Notes: a model not told the origin generated them from the letters alone. DNA of 64,000 bases from Oegoconia quadripuncta (GCA_949316235.1 OX438744.1:1488001-1552000), one strand, 5' to 3'; shown: positions 1 through 11,088, numbered from the stretch's first letter. A program made the numbers and translations.

Positions 1-159
1 TTATTTATTCAAAACTATCGTCGACGCACGCTCCGGCCGGAGATTGATGAAAATTTATTTGGAACCAAATTTTTTATGTTCAAGTTCTTTTTATTTATTT
101 AATTTCATGATGTAATTATGTGAAACAAAGCTTAAGTCGACTGTTTTGTAAAAAAAAAA

Positions 160-340
160 CTAGCTATGCCAATACGTTCTATTTCACTTAAATAATATGC
201 CCTTTTTTTTAAGGCAAAAAATCTCATCCGGTATAATGAAGTGTAACTTCAAACTTCAAATTTCAAGTATTTATTTCAACGTAAGATACATGATATCATT
301 TGTTGAATGCCAATATAAATGTACTGGAAATAAAAAAAAA
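160..340. repeat. two short dispersed repeat ends
   Basis: Positions 160-235 (text like 'ctatgccaatacgttctatt') recur at 15380-15450 and 31250-31340, and inverted near 3180-3235 and 29520-29560. Positions 245-340 ('tatttcaacgtaagatacat') recur at 10485-10565 and weakly at 49218-49300. Their class is unknown; they look like transposon ends. Bases 1-159 show nothing recognisable. Confidence 0.5.
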
Positions 341-474
341 TTATTGCATTTACCTGTCAGTCGGTATGTCCAATGTATGTCTACTGTATTATTTTATTAT
401 TAAGCTGATCATTATTTATTGATAGAAAGATATGTAGATGCACGTATGTATCATCTCATGTAAACACATCTTGC

Positions 475-662
475 TGATTACTTTGTGTGTATATTTGTTG
501 ACCAGTGTCCGTGCGTCATTAGGAGGCTCCACTGAAAACCAGCGTTGTAGTGAACGGCTACAACCCGTGCTGGGTTGGATACATTTCTGACTCCACCTTG
601 CAACACCGACAATTGGATGGCAAACACAATGTTTACTTTTCGTATGTGTCTCGACTGCAAAA
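475..662. repeat. dispersed repeat P, copy 1
   Basis: This segment is the reverse complement of 17165-17345 over most of its length. Shared text includes the run around 'gaccagtgtccgtgcgtcat' and the stretch ending 'gtgtctcgactg'. A related phrase, 'gaaaaccagcgctgt', occurs near 43712. It is probably a LINE 3' region; no protein motif was seen. Confidence 0.55.
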
Positions 663-712
663 TTTATCGACTTGTACCTGATTGTTTGCGTCAGGAGATA
701 GGTTTTTGGTAT

Positions 713-1180
713 CATAGTCAACGTCAAAAATGCTTTATTTTGTAGGTACATAGAGTACACATAAAATAGTCAATTTGACATTTTTTTCAGCTACTGCTTG
801 TTCAAAATGCAATTTTCCCCTGAGAAGAACAAGCAAGAAACTCGAAGGATTGCTCTTTTAAAATCAGGCTTTGATTTTACATAAAGGTTTTTATATTTCA
901 TTCTTAAATTTATTCTATTCTATTTTAATTGTGAAATAGCCTGGCATGCGAACGATCTGATTATGTCCAGGGATTATTATCATCTAAATAGTCTGATATT
1001 TTATATAAGTTTCTGTTTTCTAATATCTTTAAATTATTGAGAGGAAGATTTTGTATTTCAATTGGAAGCTTATTGAAAAAGCGTATACATAACCCTTTGA
1101 ATGAACTACTGACTTTGCGGAGGCGCTTTATGTGACAAGTTTATCTTTATTTCTTGTATTGATATCATGTTTATTTATAG
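713..1180 (-). mobile_element. LINE-D 3' fragment
   Basis: It begins with the LINE-D 3' end ('aaaaatgctttattttgtag' read on +) and continues through the region matching the C-terminal reverse-transcriptase tail at 3539-3988. It is frameshifted, 5'-truncated and non-coding. Confidence 0.75.
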
Positions 1181-1229
1181 CATGTATAGTAGCATTGTTC
1201 ATGTATAGCAGTCAGTTTCTAATCACTAC

Positions 1230-1348
1230 ACCAAACTGCAGGGATAATGCCTTCCATCTTATACTGAGGGAGTATGGGCCATAATCCACCACACTGGCCC
1301 ACTGCGGATTGGGAACATCACATATCTTTGAATTTTTATCTCTCTTAT
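1230..1348 (-). mobile_element. SINE-J fragment
   Basis: It carries the SINE-J 3' section ('ctgcaggga', 'gggagtatgggccata', 'ccactgcggattggga') as also seen at 12485-12795 and 60780-61088. The tRNA-like head is missing. Confidence 0.6.
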
Positions 1349-1355
1349 TTACCGC

Positions 1356-1360
<5 letters not shown>

Positions 1361-1439
<79 letters not shown>
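1361..1439. repeat. (TA)n microsatellite
   Basis: About 38 uninterrupted TA dinucleotides. The Tyr-Ile reading frames across it are composition artefacts. Confidence 0.95.
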
Positions 1440-1441
<2 letters not shown>

Positions 1442-2644
1442 ATGCTTACAATCATGCTTACAATTATTTTAATGTTGATTTTTTCGGTTTAATAATTAAA
1501 AACTAGCGCATCTTTCAAATTATTTTTTGTGTATGGCAACACTAGGAACCATAGATAGCGAACAGGCTGTGCGCGGCGTGTTTGGAGATGCGTTTTGTTA
1601 TTGTAGTAACACTACTTTATAAGATTGATATAACTAAGTAAAAATGGCGTTTACAAGGGTGTTTTCTCAATAAGTTTGTAACGTGACGGTATTGCGTCTC
1701 GTTGGTGATTTTAGTTAGTAATCTTTTTGTTCTTTTTCCTTTTCGTTTCTCTATATTTAAATTCAAATTCCTATTTCGAACTCAGACGGCCGAACAAAAC
1801 AACGTCATTATATTTTCAACAGTTCTAAAGCTCGGACGTATGTGTCAAACTTACTATATTGAAACCTAATTGTATTATATTTCCGCTGAGTGCGCTGGAG
1901 CTATCACTTTCATAAAATCATTATCATTCGTAAAGGCATTGTTTTATAACGTGAGTGTTTTGTAATGTTTATTGTGTTCGGTTTCTATTCCAAATTCTTA
2001 TGTGTTTTATTCTATCTATCTTTTATGTTCTTATTCAGTGTTTTTATACCTTTTTCAGAGTGCCTTTTTATTACAATACAATATTCAAGTGTTCCTGATT
2101 TTTATTATTTATTGCGGCCTACTCCTGAACAATCAGTTGGAAGCCTGGTTTAGGAGTAGTGCCACAAGTTTATACCAGTGGCCGCATTCGCAGCGGCGGG
2201 GGTGTCCCTTGTGTAGCCAGAGCTATGTAATCGCTGTGGAGTGTTCGTCACATATGCATCCAACTAATGCAAATATATAATATAATATCAATAACAAATA
2301 ACAGACCAATATTTAAAGCTTCCTCAAATGTTGCTTTCGTTACGACTTCACTAATTCGAAATGAGTTTCCGAAGCAACAATTTCGAAGACAATCCTCACA
2401 AATCTCATCCTTAGAATTTTCATTTAAACCATAAAATGAAAAAGTAATTTCAGATTTAATTCCAAATCATTCCAATGGAACGGAGTTCATTGAAGTATTC
2501 AAATAAAATAATATTTTCATTCCATTTAAATTGTCCGCCAGTGTAATCAGTAATCACGGCGCAGATTTGTCAACAAGTTAGAGCAGGGATTTCAAACTTT
2601 GACTCTTAGCGGGCTAAATTCTTCTAAGAAATTAAAACGTCATT
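1440..2644. other. anonymous AT-rich DNA
   Basis: I see no conserved coding motif, no repeat shared with the rest of the window and no convincing splice-bounded exon here. Confidence 0.5.
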
Positions 2645-2718
2645 TTTAATCAAAACTTCACTTAACATCAGGTGTGATTGAGGTCAAGTGCTAACCCGTT
2701 GTGAATAAAAAAAATAAG
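2645..2718 (+). mobile_element. SINE-B 3' tail, 5'-truncated
   Basis: The last ~55 bases of SINE-B are present ('cacttaacatcaggtgtgat' to 'cccgttgtgaataaaaaaaa'). Its A-rich tail was the landing site of the next element, retroelement C. Confidence 0.75.
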
Positions 2719-3113
2719 GGGCTTTTTGGCGGGAACTCGGCGAGTGAAGTAGCATTTTTCTTTATAGTTCTTATAATTTGTGCATTCTGACTTTTGAAGC
2801 TTAATAATGGCAGAATATTGTGCAGCAAACGTTAGTGATGGTGTACAAGTGAAGGGAAGTGTAAATTAAAGTGCGTAACGGAGCTTTCGGGTTCCCACAA
2901 GAAGCCGCCAAAATCTTTTGTAAAGCATTCTGCCACTTTACTGAAGAATGACTTGACCGTGACTAGACTCTGTATACGCCAAGTATACGACGAATGACTT
3001 GTTTTGACTGAGACTGACTTACAAAATGAAGAAATAAGATAAATAAGACATGGCTGTTATGGGCTTGATCCCTTTGCCTTCTCCTAGAGGAGAAAATAAA
3101 ACTAAAAAAAAAA
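2719..3113 (+). mobile_element. retroelement C, copy 1 (poly(A), 15-bp TSD)
   Basis: This 395-bp unit starts GGGCTTTTTGGCGGGAAC and ends in an A-rich tail. It is flanked by a perfect 15-bp direct repeat (AATAAAAAAAATAAG at 2704-2718 and 3114-3128), which indicates target-primed insertion of a polyadenylated RNA. Related copies lie at 19890-20376, 20429-20815 and 25226-25605. A 20-codon reading frame (starting MAEYCAAN) is present but no family is recognised. It could be a SINE or a processed-transcript family; I see no tRNA-type box A/B head. Confidence 0.8.
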
Positions 3114-3237
3114 AATAAAAAAAATAAGCAATGGAAAGACAACATTTTCATTCCAGATATACCGGATGGTTTTTTAACAGTAAGGAAAATTAACAGGGCA
3201 TTATTAGTTAAGTGAAATAGAAGGTATTGGCATATGT

Positions 3238-4206
3238 TTGTATAATGAATTGAATACGGACATGTGTACCCGAGTTATGGACGTTTACATTTACGAAATC
3301 AAAATCAAAATCAAAAAATGCTTTATTTTGTAGGTACACAGGGTACACTTAAAATAGTCAGATTTTACATTTTTAAAGCTACTGCTTGTTCAAAAGGCAA
3401 TTTTCCCCTGAGAAGAACAAGCAAGAAACTCGAGAGGTCGCTCTTTTAAAAAAAGGTTTTTATATTACAAAATTATTATTTTATATTATAATATTTCATT
3501 ATTAATTGTGAAATAGCCTGGTTATGCGAACGGGCTGGTTATGTCCATGATTGTTTATCATCTAAATAATCTGATATTTTATAATATGCTTTCTTAATAA
3601 GTTTCTGTTTTATAGTATCTTTAAATTTATTGAAAGGAAGATTTTGTATATCAACAGGAACTTTATTGAAAAAGCGTATACATAACCCTTTGAATGAATT
3701 ACTGACTTTGTGGAGGCGACTTATGTGACCTGCAAGTTTATCTTTATTTCTTGTATTGACATCATGTTTATCACTATTTTTCCTAAATGATGCTATATTT
3801 TTTTTGACATATATTAGATTTTCAAAGATGTACTGTGACGAAAAGGTTAGAATATTATACTCTTTAAATCTGTCTCTAAGTGACACTGCAGGTCTCAATT
3901 GATAAATTGCGCGAACGGCTCGTTTTTGTAAAACAAAGATTGTATTTATATCCGCGGCATTTCCCCACAGCAAGATACCGTAAGACATCAGGCTATGGAA
4001 ATAACTAAAATATACTAATCTAGCAGTATTTACGTCCGATATTTGTCTAATTTTTTTGACTGCATACGCTGCAGAGCGACATGTATAAATATTTGTAAAG
4101 AAATGGTATTTGTGTATTATATCAATTATCGAATATCTACAATAACAGCTTAGTTGCTTACTATGGAACTAGATGGCGCTGTGCGTGTCCAAGGCTATTT
4201 ATTTAT
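3238..4206 (+). mobile_element. SINE-A split by a LINE-D insertion
   Basis: The middle part of SINE-A (3238-3297, 'acatgtgtacccgagttatg') and its tail (about 4096-4206, 'ggaactagatggcgctgtgc') are separated by an antisense LINE-D. The tRNA-like head is absent. Confidence 0.7.
3298..4095 (-). mobile_element. LINE-D with reverse-transcriptase C-terminal tail
   Basis: The 149-codon open frame (3988 down to 3539) matches the C-terminal end of Jockey/CR1-like reverse transcriptases. Motifs are [10 protein letters not shown] near the start, [14 protein letters not shown], then [20 protein letters not shown] and the terminal [12 protein letters not shown]. The catalytic domain is missing, so this is a 5'-truncated, immobile copy. 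The 3' end begins at 3298 after an 'aatcaaaatcaaaatcaaa' run. Other LINE-D pieces in the window share the same 3' sequence. Confidence 0.85.
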
Positions 4207-4985
4207 TTAAAAATAATAGAGCAGCCGCGTGCGACCCGCGAGTCGTAATAATTTTGACAAGCCTGAATTTAGTTTATCAATTATCATTGGATAGATTTCC
4301 CAAAATTGGATTTGGAAATGATCAATTTGTTAAATTGTAATGAAAGGAGGATAGACCGAGACCGTAATATACTTCGCTAATATTGTACTAGTTCCCACAG
4401 CTGGACTATACTGGATAAGCTCTTATGCGATGTGACGTCATAACAATAAATGGCACGGGTGGCGGGGGTAGTGCGAGGGCAGACGCCGAGAGCATCGACA
4501 TCGAGCACACGTGCCCCTCCCTTCAACATTGGAAATCAATATATAGTGTTGTGTATTGTACAACCACCAGAGGAGGATTCCACACGCGATTTCTCGGGAG
4601 TAATGAAACACTTAAAAAATATCTACTAAAAGTCCGCCTTTGTACTTTAATATTTCTACTAATTACCTATTTGAATGTCTTAAGTACGCCCAACCTTATT
4701 TTGGCTAATTCAATGGTTGACTGGAAGAAATTCCTGTATGGGATAAGTCGGCCTTTGTAATTGAATATTTCTACTAAATACCTATAATGTATTTTCGTTT
4801 TCTTTATGCAATAAAGACGCGCGCCAGCGCTCCCGAACCGACCAGAAACAGCATAATATCTTGACCCCCGCTTCCATACGATTACTGTGGTAGGAGGGTT
4901 TTTCGACTTTTTAAGAAAAGATTATAATAATTCTCTATTTTTCGATTTTTTCCTTTGTATACACGCTATTACCTAGATGGATAAC
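4207..4985. other. anonymous DNA with a short internal duplication
   Basis: The phrases 'tccgcctttgtactttaata' (about 4632) and 'tcggcctttgtaattgaata' (about 4747) with their flanks form a diverged two-copy repeat. A G+C-richer patch lies at 4450-4520. No gene is recognised; the 111-codon frame at 4425-4760 has no family motif. Confidence 0.4.
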
Positions 4986-5470
4986 AAATTTCAAGTGTCT
5001 CAGTCATCTGGAAGTGGGTTAGGTTTTTGATAATGAGTCAGTGAGTCAGTGGTAAAAATGTCGGTTTTCAGACGTTAATATATCAGTAACTATTTGGACT
5101 ACATTTATGAATTTTGGGATTCTGGTCAAACTAAGAGGCTTTAATAAACACTGCAAATTTCATGTGTCTAATATTAAGGGGTAAATGGTTCGTGTAAATA
5201 GACACACGATGCTGCGTCGCCAGTTCCTTGTGAACTTGAACTTGGCTTGACACGCTACCGCGTGTCTAGATGTCTAGATTAATAGGTGTTTACTAAAATT
5301 AGATTACATACCAAATTTCAGCTTTCTAGCACTTCAGGAAGTAGCCAAACATTTTGATGATCATCAGTGTGTCAGTGTGTCAGTGGCCAAATCGGTGTAT
5401 TTTAGATATCAATAAAATCTAAAGTATTAAAGCTATTCAATTGAGACTTTGTATGTTTAATTAGTCTATT
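4986..5470. repeat. diverged direct repeat, about 327-bp spacing
   Basis: The block starting 'caaatttcaagtgtctcagt' (about 4986) recurs, diverged, at about 5313 ('caaatttcagctttctagca'). Both continue into a 'gtcagtg...gtcagtgg' stretch. This suggests one and a half units of an old tandem or dispersed repeat of unknown class. Confidence 0.5.
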
Positions 5471-5559
5471 ATTGACATCATATCCTGAGAATATGAACTA
5501 TCTGGTATATCGGAAACCAACTCTATGAGGGTTCAAAAGAACGACGAAACACTTCGAGA

Positions 5560-5820
5560 AAAGGTAGGTAGTGGCCCTTACGCTTCGCTTGACTAGTCTT
5601 GGCGGGGGCACTGCCGTGCCCCCAGATTTTGCAGGCGCCATATTGGATTTTTCACTATAAAATGTATTCTATGACACTCCCGGGATCGAACGACACCTTT
5701 CACTTCAAAATCGGTTGAGCCGTTTAAGCTACAGCAGGTAACATGGAAATTTACATACATACATACACTCGAAAAACATTACCCTCCTTTTTGGGGCTGT
5801 CGGGTAAAAAATAAAAAACG
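5560..5820. repeat. dispersed repeat of arthropod type
   Basis: It contains 'cggcagtgcccccgccaag' (reverse strand), 'aaatcggttgagccgttta' and 'accctcctttttggggctgt'. These phrases are typical of non-coding repeats common in arthropod genomes (recollection, not a search). No other full copy is in this window. Positions 5821-6233 show nothing recognisable. Confidence 0.4.
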
Positions 5821-6233
5821 GTAAAAATTCTATTTTTTTCGTTTTTTTTTTCGTTTATAACTCGGAAACTATGAACTTTTCGTAAATAACCTTCGCACTT
5901 CGTAGCAAGTAAAATTTACTACAAATATTACTGTTTAAGTTTTTTCACCGACGAACCGTTCGGGCTTGACATACATACACCAGACTTAACAGCTAATTGA
6001 AAATTTGCCTTTTTCCAGACACAGCCGATCTAGAAAAAACAGTTTTTCTATCCCAACCTTATTATTAAGGGCTGTCAATTAGTAAATTGCTTCCAGTTCG
6101 CTGCACAAACTTTATTTAAATCGTAAAAGAACATGACCTTTTTTTAAAAAAAATACTTAATAATAATAATTACATGGAAATGAGGTCATAGAGAAGTATG
6201 AATGGAAGAAGCAGAAATGCGTAACTTGGGGAG

Positions 6234-6350
6234 TTTTTTTATTCTATAATGCACAAGAAATACAAACAGATTACAGTTAGAAAATGTGTACAAAGGTGAG
6301 CATATCCCTAAAGAGATCTCTTCCTTCCAACCCTATTGGAGGTTAGAAAC
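6234..6350 (-). mobile_element. LINE 3'-end fragment
   Basis: On the minus strand it ends '...cttgtgcattatagaat' and carries the 'agagatctcttcc' section shared with other LINE ends at 12225-12385, 14650-14775 and 27505-27700. Confidence 0.5.
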
Positions 6351-6544
6351 TTTACACGGGAGGGGGAAAAATGTCAACCAAAAAATTATATACGCAGTTA
6401 ATAATAGATACTTGAATGAATGAAACAAATACATATTTAATAATAAACTACTAAAAAAGCATATAACTAAATACATAATTATAAATGTTATAAGTAGAAG
6501 TTATGCGGTGTTAAAGAAGATATTGTGAAAAATTTAACAAATTA

Positions 6545-6800
6545 TTATTCGACTGCTTGGACGTGGTGGAGAGGATGAATGAAAGCAGACTAACGAAAGA
6601 TATATACGACGTGAATGTAGATCATAGCGTTGGTAGGGGAAGACCACGGCGAACGTACCATGATCAAATCGGGGACGTCTTAAATAAAGGCCAAGTCAAG
6701 AGTACCCTAAACCGACGAGCATGTATGAACAACCTTATGAGAGTGAATGAAGCAAAAGAGGTGTGTCAGGATCGTAGCAAGTGGAAGTCTATGGGCACTA
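6545..6800 (+). mobile_element. LINE C-terminal coding remnant
   Basis: The frame 6557-6889 reads [15 protein letters not shown], then [17 protein letters not shown], then [19 protein letters not shown]. This matches the C-terminal tail found after the reverse-transcriptase domain in common insect LINEs. No catalytic motif is present. A related tail lies on the minus strand at 39480-39650. Confidence 0.7.
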
Positions 6801-7082
6801 CCTACCCCTGTATGTATGTAAAACATACTAAATGGCAACAGTCAAGACGCTGGAAAATGTGCCTTGACTCGTGCTCTAAAAGTAAATAATGATTGTGCAC
6901 GACGTTTTCGTTCATTTTAACATGTATACTTACTATAATAACTGGCGATATTGCAACGAGATGAAAGCGAGCTTGCGGTTGTAGAACAAATACCAACTCT
7001 CAACTCGAGTTTGCTTAGTTTGTTAAACAATATATACTTAGAAATGTTAACCAGGGTACTGGCGAACTCATAGAGTTTACAG

Positions 7083-7440
7083 TTAGATAGATAGATAAAG
7101 CGTTTATTTGCATATAAATAAATAAATACTACAGAAACACATACAAAAATATTCGACGCAACAATCATTCTGCTTGGTGTTATTCTTACAAAATGCAGCG
7201 TTATTTCACAGTAATAAAAATAAAAACTAAAATCAAGTACAACTGTTACAACTTATAATAGAGTTGTATGTGTAGGTATCTGTACCACAAATGGGCCATC
7301 GATCAGTGTGGATCCTCACATATGGCGGTAAGACACTGATTTTCAGCTAGTGCCCTGCGAGAGAAAGCGAGGGTAGGGTACTAGTGCAAAAATTTTCAAT
7401 AACAACCATAAGTGTGTATTCTATAAAGATCATGTTGTAC
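7083..7440 (-). mobile_element. LINE 3'-end fragment with (TAGA)n tail
   Basis: It starts with 'tagatagatagataaagcg', an inverted LINE tail, followed by sequence shared with 11945-12210 (same tail and 'acaaatgggccatc'-type text) and with 18795-19270 ('aatcattctgcttggtgtta'). It is non-coding. Positions 6890-7082 show nothing recognisable. Confidence 0.55.
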
Positions 7441-7779
7441 GGTGATGCATAGCAATTGTATGGATCATAATGATACTTGTTTAAAATCATAATTTTCAAA
7501 AGTGGGCTTAACATAATTAACTAAATACCCACAACGAAAATCAAGATGTCTGAGAGCAGCTACCGCTAAGCTATTCGAAATGTTGCAAATGCTTTCGGAA
7601 TACTCTTCTTTTTTATTTCTAGCAGATGTGCTTTAATTCGCTTCTTGAAAGAAAATTTAGAGATCAGTTACCAGGGGTGCGATTTCTGTGGAAAATAAGC
7701 AAGTTACAAATTAATATTCGCATTTTCGAAAATCACAACTTTCTAAAACAGAATGGAATTCAATATAAATTGTACATTC

Positions 7780-7860
7780 TATTCTTACCACTTTTCTGAA
7801 ACTGTATTTTATTTTCTGTTGTGAAATTAAGTGTGTTTGTATTGTATTGTATAAAAACTT
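7780..7860 (+). mobile_element. LINE 3'-end with TTGTA tail
   Basis: It ends 'tttgtattgtattgtataa' after 'ctgtattttattttctgttg'. The same tail is at 26790-26852 and 53075-53145. Positions 7441-7779 and 7861-8170 show nothing recognisable. Confidence 0.55.
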
Positions 7861-8170
7861 TTTAACAGAAAAAAAAAAGAATTGACTTCACTGAATCGGC
7901 GACTACAAAGTAAAAAATAATTTTATTGAAACCCTCGTATTGAATCAGTTATTTTCTATGTCGTAATTATTATCATTTCTAGTGTGTGAAAAATATATAT
8001 CGGAGTCGGCGGCCATTGTGTAACCACAGTGTAATTATAGTGATTGTAATGTAGATGGATTTGCTTTCAACAGTAGCGTCGACTTAGAAATATATTTTTT
8101 CTATATAGTAGAAATAACAATAATTAAGACGGTAAACAAAGAAAATATCTGATGGAGATGTTTAGGACCC

Positions 8171-8303
8171 GATTTCGAAAGACATATAAGCTAAAGCCAT
8201 TTGTGCTACGCCAGATAATCGAAGTGCCATATGAACGAAACGCCATTTAGCCGATGGGTCATTTAATCGAAAAGACAAGTATGCGAAAGCCAAGCGAAAG
8301 ATG
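8171..8303. repeat. degenerate 16-bp minisatellite
   Basis: About eight units run in tandem, for example gccagataatcgaagt, gccatatgaacgaaac, gccatttagccgatgg, gtcatttaatcgaaaa and gacaagtatgcgaaag. The consensus is close to GCCATTTAANCGAAAN. Spacing is strictly 16 bp through the middle five units. Confidence 0.7.
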
Positions 8304-8404
8304 AATGTGCATCTGGTCTAGATCAGGTTCCGTGGTTTTTAGGTTCTAAGTTGAATAGACAAGTCAGAACAGCTGGTCATAGATTGTGTTCCGGACACTA
8401 TCCA

Positions 8405-8870
8405 CTTAAACTCTTTTTTTTTTATATGAGAGGGCGGCAAACGAGCATGCGGGTCACCTGATGGAAAGCAATCACCGCCGCCCATGGACACCCGCAACAC
8501 CAAAAGGGTCACAGATGCGTTGCCGGCCTTTGAGGAAGGTGTAGGCTCGTTTCTTGAAGGTTCCAATGTCGTACTCGTTCGGGAATACCGCTGCCGGAAG
8601 TCCGTTCCACAGGGTGGTTGTACGTGGTAAGAAGTTTCTTGAGAAACGTACAGTGGTAGACTTCCACTCATCCAGGTGATGTGGATGGAAATTTAATTTT
8701 GGGCGAGAAGTGTATCGGTTAAATTGAGCAGCGGGTATTAGCTCGAACAGTTCTTCAGAACACTCCCCATGAAATATGCGATAGAGAATGCAGAGGGACG
8801 CGACGTCTCTTCGCAACGCCAGCTTGATGCGAAAGGGCAGCTTACCTATATCTGTGATATTTGTCGTAAA
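8405..8870 (-). mobile_element. LINE-F 3' portion with RT C-terminal tail
   Basis: The minus-strand frame 8816-8472 reads [19 protein letters not shown], then [18 protein letters not shown] and [18 protein letters not shown]. This is the typical C-terminus of Jockey-like LINE reverse transcriptases. The 3' end lies at the poly(T) near 8407. Other fragments are at 30785-30912, 32435-32760 and 34318-34490. Confidence 0.85.
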
Positions 8871-9483
8871 GTCGTAAACTGCAACATGATTAGGTAGGTT
8901 GTATCCGTAATCCGTAAGTTGATTTCCTCAATTTTTTTTTAATAGTTAATATTTAATACGGGAATGGGTTCTTAGCCATTTTTAAATGAAATCGGTAAAA
9001 CCATTTCGACGCCATTTTTATTTTAACAGAGTTGGTTTGATTTATCTGGATGATATAATCTCTTGTTCTCGTAGGGGTTTTCTTAATTTTCAATTTATGG
9101 TTATTTCTTATAACAATTTAATTTAAGTATTTTAGTAATACATTATAATAATTAATATGTCTCTATGCACACGCATCCACACACAAATACACTCACCCCC
9201 ACAAACAGACCATAATCATACTCGCGGCATAATTTTATTGGTTTGCTTTTACTTTAATATTTTATTTAACTTGTTTTGCTGCTATACCGTCGTTCGAAGG
9301 CATATAGAACTGATGTACTAATAAAAGATGTTATTGGCATATTAATGTATTACTTATTACAAAGCTTTTGGTTTCTACTATAATAAATTAATAAATAAAT
9401 AAAATTAATAAATTTTGTCGGCGACTGTCCGTGGTAGTGTTGCGGTCGAATTATAAGTTATCGTACGACAGTTGCAACTGCGG
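8871..9483. other. anonymous AT-rich DNA
   Basis: No coding motif or repeat is recognised. A short CA-rich run lies near 9170-9200. Confidence 0.4.
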
Positions 9484-10000
9484 TGCAGCTTTTAATATAG
9501 GGTCGAAATATATATTTTAATATAGGGTCGAAATACATCAATAAGATATTTAAATGTACCTTCCTTATTTAAACTATAAAGCGTATTTAATTGATTGATC
9601 TTTTAATGTAGGGTCGAAATACATATTTTAATAAAGGTCGTAATACATCTTTTAATGTACGGTCGAAATACATATTTTAATATAGGGTCGTAATACATTT
9701 TTTAATATAGGGTCGTAATACATCTATAAGATATTTAAATGTACCTTCCTTATTTAAACAATAAAGCGTATTTGATTGATTGATTGATTGATCTTTTAAT
9801 ATAGGGTCGAAATATATATTTTAATAAAGGTCGTAATACATCTTTTAATATACGGTCGAAATACATATTTTAATATAGGGTCGAAATACATCGTCTCTAT
9901 TATGTTGTATCTGTATGTTTTTTTCTTGTGTGCAATAAATGATAAATAAATAAATAAAATAAAAAATCTTTTAATATAGGGTCGAAAAAATACATCTTTA
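9484..10000. repeat. higher-order tandem repeat (25 bp within 185 bp)
   Basis: The 25-bp unit 'tttaatatagggtcgaaata' plus 'catat' recurs about a dozen times. It is embedded in a larger 185-bp unit marked by 'aagatatttaaatgtacctt' at 9543 and 9728. A LINE 3' end (about 9893-9966, 'cttgtgtgcaataaatgata') interrupts the last units. Confidence 0.75.
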
Positions 10001-10127
10001 TCGGCTCGACATTAACAGTAGTTCCGTCGTTTTTAACCCGCGACGATAAACGACGGGTTATGTGTTTGTCGGCGTTGAGAGTGTTTGCAGTTCTCGTTCA
10101 CATATATATTATTGTGTGGTCCTATTT

Positions 10128-10398
10128 TAGGGTGGTATGGTGTAGTGGTTAGCAACTCTGACCACTATACCAAAAGGTTGCGGGTTCGAATCCCGGTAGA
10201 GGGATATGTTTGTGTGATGAATACGGATATGTGTACCCGAGTTATGGATGTTTTCATTTATAATATGTATTTATTTACAAAAAAAAATGTATTTATGTAG
10301 TATATCAACCTTCTGGTATCCGTAACACAAGCCTATAGTTGCTTACTGTCGAACTAGATGGCGCTGTGTGTATGTCTAAGGATATTTATTTATTTATT
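10128..10398 (+). mobile_element. SINE-A, near full length
   Basis: The tRNA-derived head has box A 'TGGTGTAGTGGTTAG' and box B 'GGTTCGAATCC'. The body contains 'tgtacccgagttatggatg', and the tail contains 'gaactagatggcgctgtgtg'. It is a SINE head and not a functional tRNA gene. Positions 10399-10726 hold only the short repeat noted for 160-340 and anonymous DNA. Confidence 0.85.
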
Positions 10399-10726
10399 TT
10401 GTCCTCAAGAATTTGATGCTTTTGCCATCGACTTGCTGAAAAGAAGACTGAATAAATACATACCTAACTCAAACTCAAACTCAAAGCATTTTATTTCAAC
10501 GTAAGATACATGATATCATTTGTTGAATGTCAATTTAAATCTATTGGAAATAAAAAAGGGCTAAGCATTTTTCGATCAGCCTACTTAACTATAAATAGAA
10601 AATCCCTTAGGAAGTTGATGACTTTATCATCCAAATAAACCAAGAGTGTTAAAAGTTACATGTTTTTAAAACGGTTTAACCGATTTTTCATCGAACATGC
10701 CTTCTTAGGCATTAAGTTCTTACTTA

Positions 10727-11085
10727 AGGTCCTAGCATACGTGACGGGTAATTTCTCGGACGGAACGGAGACGGGACGGGTATAGTTCCAAACGTGAAAG
10801 TGGTTTTAAAACATACGTACAGTGACGGTGTTCAACGATAGTCGTGCTAGTGCTGCAACCATATTTCAGCACAAAATGTTCGATTTTACTTTTGAAGAAC
10901 TAGCAATGGTTGCCGTAGTATTAGATGAAGAAGATGCCATAACGATGTTTTTTCTATTGCCGTCCCGTTCCGCCCGTGTTTCTCGCCACGTGTATTTTAT
11001 TGCTATGTTTTCAAATGCAACGATGTCAAAAAATCGTCCCGTTCCGTCCGGCACGAGAATAAACACGTCACGTATGCTAAGACCT
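10727..11085. mobile_element. PIF/Harbinger-type MITE (TTA TSD)
   Basis: The terminal inverted repeats are AGGTCCTAGCATACGTGACG on the left, and on the right CGTCACGTATGCTAAGACCT, with one mismatch. They are flanked by a TTA direct repeat (10724-10726 and 11086-11088), as expected for PIF/Harbinger. The inverted homology extends inward through a 'gacggaacgg' stretch. A short frame inside (FEELAMVAVVLDEED) resembles the N-terminal region of Harbinger nucleases (inference). It is non-autonomous. Confidence 0.7.
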
Positions 11086-11088
11086 TTA

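Noticed and set aside
1274..1506. Tyr-Ile-rich small protein frames
   Set aside because: They only translate the (TA)n microsatellite.
10128..10215. tRNA gene (good box A and box B)
   Set aside because: The same head is fused to the SINE-A body here and at 20965, 33605, 39716, 49383 and 58440, and the cloverleaf is not complete.
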